DNA of 56,674 bases from Streptomyces sp. CB03234 (GTDB taxonomy: Bacteria > Actinomycetota > Actinomycetes > Streptomycetales > Streptomycetaceae): the NCBI RefSeq assembly GCF_001905885.1, contig NZ_LIYH01000011.1, positions 1-56,674 on the forward strand. The letters run 5' to 3'. Shown in pieces: positions 15,630 to 23,104 of the stretch. Under the pieces are notes generated by a model, which did no database searches, was not told the origin of the DNA, and was given only the letters and a program-made list of their open reading frames with translations. Every line of letters starts with the position of its first letter. Position 1 is the first letter of the stretch. The translations under genes and the position numbers were made by a program.

Positions 15630-16022
15630 TCAGCTCCCGTCCGCGAGGGGGCTGGGGCCGTAACGCTGGGGGATCAGGCGGGCGTCTGCAGCCGGGGCGA
15701 GGTCCACGACCAGGCGCTCGCCCACACCGGAGGTCGTGGTGGCGTCGGGTGAGAGGTAGCCGAGGCTGCGCAGCTCGCCGACCGCCTTGCGGAAGGCGTC
15801 GCGGCCCTCGGCGGCCAGGCGTTCGTCGCGGGTGAGGGAGACCAGTTCACTGACCGTGGGCTCCTGGCCGGGGGTGTAGCCGGTGGCGAGTTCGGCCAGG
15901 ACGCCGCGGGCGCGCCAGGTCAGGCGCATGTCCCGCATCGCCCGCGCGAAGAGCACCGGGTTATGGGTGGGCAGGGCGGTGGGAACTGGCCACTGCGGGG
16001 ACAGGGCCTCGGGGGTGTTCAT
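15630..16022 (-). CDS. Winged-helix protein between tap and tpg
   Basis: A 130-aa protein with a replication-initiator-like winged-helix segment (MRLTWRARGVLAELATGYTP...TVSELVSLTRD...FRKAVGELRSLGYLSPD). The Met at 16022 has GAAGGAG upstream at a longish 13-base distance; an earlier ATG at 16088 has no such site. It sits inside the tap-tpg operon, where it might help load or regulate the telomere complex, but that is inference. In the best-known loci tap is followed directly by tpg. Confidence 0.7.
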   Translation of the reverse strand: MNTPEALSPQWPVPTALPTHNPVLFARAMRDMRLTWRARGVLAELATGYTPGQEPTVSELVSLTRDERLAAEGRDAFRKAVGELRSLGYLSPDATTTSGVGERLVVDLAPAADARLIPQRYGPSPLADGS

Positions 16023-16110
16023 CAGGTACGACTCACTCCTTCGGCGCGGTTCGGTGTCCGCGCCTGCCTCAAGCTGGGACGGCGTCATGCCGGTGTCGGT
16101 GGTCGCGGCC

Positions 16111-18234
16111 TTACTCGCCTTCGTCGAAGACAGCGTCGCCGCCCTTGATGTGCCGGGCCGGGTTGAGGCCCTGCTCCATCAGATCGACCGCCCACAGCAT
16201 CGACTGGACTCCCTCCAGCTTCGCCAGGCCCGGGGTGGGACCGAGCCGGAAGCCGCCGGGCTGCGGCTTGCCGGAGGCCGCGTACGGGAGGAAGGCGAGC
16301 GGGCTGTCGCCGGGGCTCGGGTAGACGACGCAGTCGGACAGTACAGCGAGTGGGTACAGGCCCGTCATCTTCGCCATATTGGTGAGCTTGCGGTGCATGT
16401 TGACCCGGGCCTTGGAGATGACGGCGGCGCGGATGTCGGGGCGCCAGGTCGGGCGTTCCAGGGCCGGCCACCGTTCCCCGTCCTTGTAGTTCTTGCCCTG
16501 CGGGCGCTCGCGGAGCTTGCCGACGCCGCCCTTGACCGTGGCCTTGATTGCGGACAGGACGGCGGTCAGGGCGGGGTCGGTCTGCTTGTGCCGCTCCATC
16601 GCCGCGAGGGACTGCCGGTCGTCCAGGTCCTTGGTGACGCCGAGGTCGGCGAGGGTGTCGACGTACGCGTTCTTAAGCCGGTCATGCCACGGGTCCAAGT
16701 ACGCCCCGGTCTCGCGGCGCAGGTACGCCTCGATCGGGTGGACGTCGTAGCCGAGCTCCTGGGCGTAGGCGACAGTGTGCGTCTGGTACCAGGCCGGGCC
16801 CGTCGGACGGCTGCCGTCCGGCGTGAACGGCGACGGCAGGCGCGGGTCCAGCTCTACGTGGGAGAGGTCGACCAGCCAGGAGCCGGGGATCTTCGGGTTG
16901 AACTTCGGGGCATGGAAGTGGTCGGGCGCCGACAGGCCGACGACCAAGCGGGCCGCGGCCGCGAGGAACGCCGTGTTCAGGTCCAGGCCGACCGCGTACG
17001 GCAGCGTGCACTCCTCATCGCTGAGCGAGTCCACCGACCGCACCCACTGGTACGCCTCCTCATTCAGGAACCCGCCCGTCCAGCCACTGTTCACGACCAC
17101 GGGGTGTTCCGGGGTGGCCTCCGGCGGCGCCGGGTCCATCGGCTCCGTCCCCAGCGAGCCCGGGTTGTAGGCGGACACCCAGTTGCCTGTCTCCGCGTCG
17201 CGCTCCGGTTTCGTCGGCGGGCGCAGCGCCGTCATCAACTCCAGCCCGGAGACGGCCGTGGAGCCGCGGGGGGTGATGACGCGCTGGGCGTAGACGCCGA
17301 GGACGCGGGCGATGTCGGCTGGTTCCATCTCGGCGACGCCGGGCCAGGACCGCTCATCGAGGGCGTCCCAGGACAGGATCGCGAGCTGTACGCACTGCCG
17401 TTCGCGGCCTTGCGCCTTGCGGTAGATCCGCGCCCACGGGCCGAACCCGCGCTGCGTGAGCTGCCACTTCGCGCGTCCGACCTGCTTGACGACCGGGTGG
17501 TCCTCCGGAAGTCGTAGGGAGCGGCGCTGCTCGTGGCCCTCCAGGCGCTCTGGCAGCCCCAGTTTCACGGCGGCCGCGGCGGTGAGCACGATCAGCGGGT
17601 CGGAGTCCTTGCCGTGGCGGTTGAGCTTCGGTGCACCGAGGCCGGACTCGTGCAGCGTCCATTCCACCAGCTCCGGGATGGTGGTCGCCGGGCAGTCGAG
17701 CACGATGCCGCCCGTGCCGTACGCGGAGCCGTCGCCGTCCAGCACGGCGAGCGGGCCATGCGGAAAGCGGGGGTCGGTCGCGGGCCTCGCCGCCTTCTTC
17801 GCCGCCGGGCGGCGCGACGTCGCGGCGCCCGGACGGGCAGGACGCCCAGGAGCGGCCTGGACAGCCGGGGCCTGAACCGGTGCGGCGGCCTCCGGCTCGG
17901 TGGCCACCTCCGGGGCGGCAGAGCCGGTGAACGTTTCCGACGCCTCCGGCTGCGGCGCGGCGAGCGGGGCGGTGGCGCCGTGGGCAGGGTACTTCGCCGC
18001 CCAACCCTGCAGCAGCCGCTGGTAGGCCTCCAGGCGCGGCGACTTCGGCTCGGAGCGGCCGTTCTCGTAGTTCTTCACCGTCTGCGTCGTGGTCTTCAGT
18101 GCGGTCGCGAGGCGGGCCTGGGTAATGCCGGCGGCCTCCCGCAGCCGGGCACGCTCCGCCGGGGGCGGGAGCTGCGGCTCCTCCTCCAGCAAGGCGTCGA
18201 CCGACGCGAACAGCTCTTCCTCGGTAGTTGCCAT
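16111..18234 (-). CDS. tap: Telomere-associated protein Tap
   Basis: A 707-aa protein matching Streptomyces Tap. The N-terminus holds an XRE-type helix-turn-helix (REAAGITQARLATALKTTTQTVKNYENGR, residues about 30-58), followed by an Ala/Pro-rich linker (about 85-150) and a large C-terminal domain beginning PRFPHGPLAVLDGDG. That domain includes VGLDLNTAFLAAAARL and KATVKGGVGKLRERP. Tap binds the 3' overhang at palindromes and recruits Tpg. It is the first gene of the tap - winged helix - tpg transcript. AT-rich repeats just upstream are a possible operator for the HTH domain. Confidence 0.93.
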   Translation of the reverse strand: MATTEEELFASVDALLEEEPQLPPPAERARLREAAGITQARLATALKTTTQTVKNYENGRSEPKSPRLEAYQRLLQGWAAKYPAHGATAPLAAPQPEASETFTGSAAPEVATEPEAAAPVQAPAVQAAPGRPARPGAATSRRPAAKKAARPATDPRFPHGPLAVLDGDGSAYGTGGIVLDCPATTIPELVEWTLHESGLGAPKLNRHGKDSDPLIVLTAAAAVKLGLPERLEGHEQRRSLRLPEDHPVVKQVGRAKWQLTQRGFGPWARIYRKAQGRERQCVQLAILSWDALDERSWPGVAEMEPADIARVLGVYAQRVITPRGSTAVSGLELMTALRPPTKPERDAETGNWVSAYNPGSLGTEPMDPAPPEATPEHPVVVNSGWTGGFLNEEAYQWVRSVDSLSDEECTLPYAVGLDLNTAFLAAAARLVVGLSAPDHFHAPKFNPKIPGSWLVDLSHVELDPRLPSPFTPDGSRPTGPAWYQTHTVAYAQELGYDVHPIEAYLRRETGAYLDPWHDRLKNAYVDTLADLGVTKDLDDRQSLAAMERHKQTDPALTAVLSAIKATVKGGVGKLRERPQGKNYKDGERWPALERPTWRPDIRAAVISKARVNMHRKLTNMAKMTGLYPLAVLSDCVVYPSPGDSPLAFLPYAASGKPQPGGFRLGPTPGLAKLEGVQSMLWAVDLMEQGLNPARHIKGGDAVFDEGE

Positions 18235-18261
18235 GCCTGAACACTAGCAGAACTTACCCAA

Positions 18262-18284
18262 TTATTTAACCCATTTATTTAACC
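18262..18284. promoter_or_regulatory. AT-rich direct repeats upstream of tap
   Basis: On the minus strand GGTTAAATAA occurs twice, 13 bases apart (plus-strand 18262-18271 and 18275-18284), with a degenerate third copy (GGTAAGTTCT) next to the tap start. This is among the most AT-rich stretches in the window. It could be the tap promoter/operator, bound by the Tap HTH, or iterons. Confidence 0.5.
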
Positions 18285-18313
18285 TCGATCGAATATCGCG
18301 GGGGGTTGAAATG

Positions 18314-18351
18314 CGTGAAGGCCGCCCGACAGATGCCGGACGGCCTTCACG
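18314..18351. terminator. Hairpin upstream of tap
   Basis: An 11-bp perfect inverted repeat (18314-18324 and 18341-18351). It insulates the tap promoter region from the plus-strand genes downstream. No gene is seen in 18352-18510. Confidence 0.6.
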
Positions 18352-18510
18352 AAGTCTGAACCCTGGGCGTGTGGCCTGCCCCCTGCCGGGGCCACCAGGG
18401 ACGAGTCCAAGGTCTTCCCGGTCAGCGTACCCGTACAGCGCACCCAAGCGCAGGGCGATGCGGCGACATGAGCGCCACTCCGACCGAGCCGGTTCCGTAA
18501 GGTGGCGCCC

Positions 18511-18660
18511 ATGCTGGAGACCGACGCCCTGGAACTGCAGGAACTGCGAGCCCTGGCCGCCTACCGCACCCGCCAGGCCCGCGGCGAGGAGGCCGGCGTC
18601 CCGCACGACGAGGCGTACCGCCGCGTGTTCGGCGAGAGCAGGACGCGGGGTACGAAGTGA
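18511..18660 (+). CDS. Small hypothetical protein
   Basis: A 49-aa frame from ATG 18511 (MLETDALELQELRALAAYRTRQ...). It is helical, charged and ends RTRGTK. The codon use (G/C third positions) looks coding. No family is recognised. Confidence 0.45.
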   Translation: MLETDALELQELRALAAYRTRQARGEEAGVPHDEAYRRVFGESRTRGTK

Positions 18661-18905
18661 TCAGGGGTCCGGGTCTCTTCTCCGCACGGACGTCATTCGC
18701 GCGCGCTCACTCGCGGGCGGCCAGGCCGTGCGCCCGGAACAGGGCGAAGGCCTCATGCGGCAAAGGCTCACACCAGCCGCTGGGACTGTCGGCGAGCGGC
18801 GCGAGGCCGACTGGGGCCAGGTGAAATGCCCGTTCCTCTCGGGCTGATCGGCCCGCGTCCCCGATGATGGAGACCGCCCCGGGACAACGGATCAAGGGAG
18901 TACGC

Positions 18906-20549
18906 ATGGCGGTGGAGGCCGGCACACGGCAGGAGGAGCGCGTCGCGGGACGGGTATGGACAGTGCGCCTGGACCCTCACGGCCGCCCGTCCGCCGGCGC
19001 GGTGAAACTCTCCTGCTCCCGCCCGGCCTGCGCCGAGCAGCGCGTCCACGGCGGCGCCACTGCGGGGCGCAAGGCCGCGATCGGCCACGTCAACACACAC
19101 CTGGCCCGCATCCGCGCGGGCGGCGGGCCGCGCGGCGCGGCATGGTGCGCCTGCCGCGCCGCCGACTGCGCGTGGCACACCCCCGATCCCACTGCCGTAC
19201 GGCGGGGCGGGGCGAACCCGTCGGCGGGTGCGGTGCGGTGCGGCGGCCCGGTGGTCCTGACGGTGTACGCGGACCGTGCCGGAAGGCTGTGGCGGATCAC
19301 GGAGATGTGCGCGCGATGCGCGGCCGCCATCTCCGACTGCCGTGTCCTGGACACCGCCCCGCCCCTGTCCCGCACCGCCCCGACCGGGGCAGGTCAGGCA
19401 TTGGGCAAGCCGGACAGGAAGCCGGGGCCCGCAGTCGGCACGGTGGGCGAGGGCGCGGCGGCGGTGTTCTCCGACCACGCCCCCTCCCTCGCCGCTGACG
19501 CGACTTCGGCTGCCGGGCCGGCTGTGCTCCCCCGCGCCCGCACCGGCTCACCGGCCCCAGCGCCCCGGCGGGCGAAGCAGTGGGGGAAGATCGCGCAGCG
19601 GACCGTGCCGCACGACCTCGAGCCTGACGTCCTGCGCCTGGAACTCATCGAACTCGGGGACGCGTTCCGCGCCTACCAGCAGCGCCCCGAACCCGACCTC
19701 GCCCTGCTGGCCCATCTCCACGAGCGCAAGGCCCGCGCGTTCGCCCTGTGGGCCGACGTGAGCGGCGACGGCTCCCTGCGCCACGAAGCCAAGCGCGCCG
19801 ACAAGGCGGCGCAGACCACCCGCGAGATGCAGGCCAACCGCGGCGGCCAGGTGGCCGGCGACACGGCGAGCGGGAACGAGCCGGTGGTGGAGCGGCTGCT
19901 GACCCGGCAACAGGCCGTGCACGCCCGCACCGTGCTGGACTACGTCGCCGCCCACGCCCCGTACCCGGAAGCCGAGGTGCGCCTGGCGGTACTCATGCTC
20001 ACCCTGCGGGCCGCGCGCGCCGGCACCGGGAACATCACGGGCCAGGACCTCACCGGCTGGCTCCAAGACGATGCCGAACGGGTGCTGCAGCAACTGGTCT
20101 CGACCGGCTGGCTGCGCCTGCCCGGCACCGTTGACGAGGTGATGGCCTCCCGGTCCGAGGACCCCACCGCCATCACCGTTCCCACGCTGCTGCCGGAACA
20201 GCCCCGGCCGTTCGGCTTCGGCAAGACCACCCGCGCGAGGATCTCCGGCTGGGCCCAGAAAGTCGTGGGCGACCGGAAGATCCGCAAAAAGAAACTGGGC
20301 GCTACCGCCCGGCTCCTGGCCCTGTACACCGCCGCCCACACCCGCCCCGACGGACGCCTCGGACACCCCGAGGACGACGGGCTGCACCTGGACCAGGTCG
20401 CCGCGTTCTGCACCCTGCCCCCCGAACAAGTCTCCGAGCACGCCGAACTACTCATCGCCGCCGACTGGCTCACCCAAGCAGACACCACCCAAGGACGGCT
20501 GCGCGGCCAGCTCACCGAGCGCATCCTGCCGCTGTCAGGGCTGCTGTGA
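18906..20549 (+). CDS. Large accessory protein with Cys-rich N-terminus
   Basis: A 547-aa protein; the ATG at 18906 follows AAGGGAGTACGC. The N-terminal 150 residues hold a Cys/His-rich domain (SCSRPACAEQRVHG, WCACRAADCAWH, MCARCAAAISDC) that probably binds zinc. The middle is Pro/Ala-rich and the C-terminal half is helical with winged-helix-like segments (GQDLTGWLQDDAERVLQQLVSTGWL and DQVAAFCTLPPEQVSEHAELLIAADWL). A DNA-binding role is suggested by these patterns only. No function is known. Confidence 0.6.
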   Translation: MAVEAGTRQEERVAGRVWTVRLDPHGRPSAGAVKLSCSRPACAEQRVHGGATAGRKAAIGHVNTHLARIRAGGGPRGAAWCACRAADCAWHTPDPTAVRRGGANPSAGAVRCGGPVVLTVYADRAGRLWRITEMCARCAAAISDCRVLDTAPPLSRTAPTGAGQALGKPDRKPGPAVGTVGEGAAAVFSDHAPSLAADATSAAGPAVLPRARTGSPAPAPRRAKQWGKIAQRTVPHDLEPDVLRLELIELGDAFRAYQQRPEPDLALLAHLHERKARAFALWADVSGDGSLRHEAKRADKAAQTTREMQANRGGQVAGDTASGNEPVVERLLTRQQAVHARTVLDYVAAHAPYPEAEVRLAVLMLTLRAARAGTGNITGQDLTGWLQDDAERVLQQLVSTGWLRLPGTVDEVMASRSEDPTAITVPTLLPEQPRPFGFGKTTRARISGWAQKVVGDRKIRKKKLGATARLLALYTAAHTRPDGRLGHPEDDGLHLDQVAAFCTLPPEQVSEHAELLIAADWLTQADTTQGRLRGQLTERILPLSGLL

Positions 20550-20691
20550 CACGCCCCGCCCACCGTGCCGGCGGCCTCGCGTACCGCCACCCCGGGTGCG
20601 CGCACGGAGCAGCGGCATCGGGACCGTCCGGCACACATGAGATCTGCTCAGGCCGGTGACCACCAAACGCCCCGCATCGGAGGTACGACCT

Positions 20692-20955
20692 ATGTCAGGA
20701 CCGGATCTACCGCCGGCGACCGCGCCGATGACCGTGGAGGCGCTGATAGGGCGGTGGCCGACAGGGGCCGAGAAGGTGGAACTCATCCACGGAGTGATGG
20801 TCTTCGCCGGCCATTTCGACGAACGGGACCTCGATACGGCCCGGCGCACCTATCCAGGCCGCCGCCCCGTCATCAACGCCGACGGCGGCCTGGAGATCCA
20901 TCCAGCCGGTCCCGGCCGGCCCGCCCCGCTCCTGGGCGATCCGCACCACTGCTGA
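20692..20955 (+). CDS. Short Uma2-like protein
   Basis: An 87-aa protein with a strong CGGAGGT site before ATG 20692. MTVEALIGRWPTGAEKVELIHGVMVF resembles the N-terminus of Uma2-type proteins ('MTVDDLDRLP.GNRYELIDG'), a nuclease-like fold abundant in Streptomyces. It is much shorter than the usual 180-200 aa and lacks the catalytic half, so it is either a stand-alone derivative or a remnant. Confidence 0.5.
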   Translation: MSGPDLPPATAPMTVEALIGRWPTGAEKVELIHGVMVFAGHFDERDLDTARRTYPGRRPVINADGGLEIHPAGPGRPAPLLGDPHHC

Positions 20956-21085
20956 ATCGCCCCGTCGTCCCGGTGGCCGATCGCACCGTGGCAGACAACC
21001 GGCCAGGTGCGCTCCGGGGCCGTCACCCATACGGCTGAGGGTCGTTTCCGGTGTGGACCAACACATCGGATGCCAAGGAGGCCCA

Positions 21086-22933
21086 GTGGGCCCGTCGTTT
21101 GTGATCGAGCGGCTCGAATTCCAGCAGGGCGACGTCTGGTACGCCCGCTACTTCAGGGGCCTGGTGACCTTCCTCGTGGGCCACTCCAAGGCCGGAAAGT
21201 CCACCGCGCTGGAAGCGCTGCTCTACCCGCTGGGCCTTCTCACGGCAACCGTCATGCCGGAGGTCCGCGGCTGCCGGCAAGTCCGGCTGGTCTTCCGGGT
21301 TGCCGGAACCCGCTGGCAGGCCACCCGCAGCGGATCGAACCCGCGGGCACGGGTGTCCTTGAAGAACCTCGACGACACCGACGAGATCGAGCACCTGCTG
21401 CCGGTCACGAGCGCGAAGGCCGGGGAGATGACCGCCGGCGCCTTCGTCCAGGACCTGCTCGGCCTGCCCCAAGCGGCCCGGGGAGCCACGCGTGTCGCTC
21501 TGGACGACTTCTACGGCACCGTCATGGCGCTGCGGCAGAACACGATCGCCTCCGAGTTTCTTGGCGGAGGGAAGGACGAGGCGAGGGTCCTCGCCCTGGA
21601 GGTGCTCCTGGGCCTGTGGAACGAGGATCTTGCCGGGCTGGAGAAGAACGCTTCGGAAGCCGCATCCCGGTACCGGGCGGCGAGGTCTGCTCTGGCGGCG
21701 TTCAAGAAGCTGCGGGACAGCGGTGCTCTGGCCGATCCGGCCAGCGTCCGCGCCGCGTACGAGCAGAAGCAGCGCGAGCACCGCGCGGCGGCGCAGCGGT
21801 GGCAGGAGGCCGATGCGGCGCTGAAGGTCGCCGTCGGGGAGCGCGGGCGGCTCGTCGCCCTGCACCAGGCGGCCGAAGCCCAGCGCAGGAAGAGTGCGAA
21901 GCAGGCTGTCGCCGCCCAGGCCAAGGTGAACGGCGCCACCGCCGAGCACGCGCGCGCCGAGGGCGAACTCGCCAGCCTGCTGGGGCCCGCGCCGCAGGCC
22001 TGCACCTGCTGCGGACAGCTCCTCCCCGACCGGGAGCCGGGTCTGTGCCGCCAATGCGGTCAGAGCCACGACGGCGTCGAAGACCGGCGCGAGCGGCAGA
22101 TGGCCGCGGCCCGTGCGAAGGTGGACCGGCTCCTGTTCAGGCTGCGGGGCCTTCAGGAGGCGGCGGCTGCCGCCGCCGACCAGGCTGCCGAGGCGGATAC
22201 GGCGGCCGCGGCCGCGCTCGCCGCCCGCGACGCCTATGACGAGGGCCATCTCCAGCCCGCCCGCAAGGCCGCGCAGCAGGCCGAGAAGGAGGCCCACGGC
22301 CTGAGCCGCGACGTCGCCCAGCTCAAGGAGCGTCTGGAGTCGGCCGACTACATCAGCGCCCAGGAGCAGGTCATCAAGACGGCCAAGGAACAGATGGACG
22401 CGGCGCAGGCCGCCCGGGACGCCGCGGTCACCGCCAACGAAGTGCGCCGCAAGGAAGTCACCGGGTGCTGGTCGGAGTTCTTCCTTGCCCGGCTGAAGCA
22501 GATCAACCCCGACGTCGAGACCGCCCACATCGACCCCGTCGACTTCACCACCCGCGTCAAGGAACGGCACACGGCCGACAAGACCTTCGCCGAGAGCTCG
22601 GTCGCCGGAAGCCCCAAGGTGGCAACCAACGTCGCGCTGCTGCTGGCCCTGCGTGATCTCGGCCGCGTCGACCGCGGCGTCAGGGTGCCGCCGCTGATGG
22701 TCATCGACTCGCCGCTGGCCGGCCTCGGAGCCAAGGGCCTGGACCACGACACCGGCCTGCGCCTGATCGACACGCTCATCGACATCGCCGACGACCCCTC
22801 CCCCGACGGCTACGCCTGCCAGGTCATCGCCGCCACCAACGACCCCCTCCCCCGCCCCTATCCCGGCGTGCGGGAAATCCGCATCGACACCGACAACCGG
22901 TTCTTCGACCACGCCCCGCTCCGCGACAACTGA
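21086..22933 (+). CDS. Rad50/SMC-like ATPase with zinc hook
   Basis: A 615-aa protein. Walker A is GHSKAGKST at about residues 31-39. A first coiled coil leads to a zinc-hook-like loop, CTCCGQLLPDREPGLCRQCG (about 305-324), followed by a second coiled coil and an ABC-type Walker B, PPLMVIDSP (about 535-543). It is short for Rad50. Such proteins bind DNA ends or act as ATPase subunits of defence nucleases. The GTG at 21086 has AAGGAGG 5 bases upstream. It converges on an SF1 helicase-nuclease gene. A shorter, decayed relative is at 50833-52020. Confidence 0.75.
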   Translation: MGPSFVIERLEFQQGDVWYARYFRGLVTFLVGHSKAGKSTALEALLYPLGLLTATVMPEVRGCRQVRLVFRVAGTRWQATRSGSNPRARVSLKNLDDTDEIEHLLPVTSAKAGEMTAGAFVQDLLGLPQAARGATRVALDDFYGTVMALRQNTIASEFLGGGKDEARVLALEVLLGLWNEDLAGLEKNASEAASRYRAARSALAAFKKLRDSGALADPASVRAAYEQKQREHRAAAQRWQEADAALKVAVGERGRLVALHQAAEAQRRKSAKQAVAAQAKVNGATAEHARAEGELASLLGPAPQACTCCGQLLPDREPGLCRQCGQSHDGVEDRRERQMAAARAKVDRLLFRLRGLQEAAAAAADQAAEADTAAAAALAARDAYDEGHLQPARKAAQQAEKEAHGLSRDVAQLKERLESADYISAQEQVIKTAKEQMDAAQAARDAAVTANEVRRKEVTGCWSEFFLARLKQINPDVETAHIDPVDFTTRVKERHTADKTFAESSVAGSPKVATNVALLLALRDLGRVDRGVRVPPLMVIDSPLAGLGAKGLDHDTGLRLIDTLIDIADDPSPDGYACQVIAATNDPLPRPYPGVREIRIDTDNRFFDHAPLRDN

Positions 22934-23074
22934 CCGTCTGTGCCCTGCACTTTCGTAGAAGAGCCCAGGGCGGCCAGTACCCGTCGCCACGCCCGGATGG
23001 CCGACACCCGCAGTGGCCTCCGGCGGCATTTCAACCGGCACCAGGCTGTCGCCCACGTGACCGGGGTGCCGGAG

Positions 23075-23104
23075 CAGCCCGCCGTGGCTTTCAGCGGCGG
23101 GCTG
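23075..23104. terminator. Terminator at convergent gene ends
   Basis: A 10-bp inverted repeat (23075-23084 and 23095-23104) overlaps the stop codon of the minus-strand helicase and lies 140 bases past the Rad50-like stop. Confidence 0.55.
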
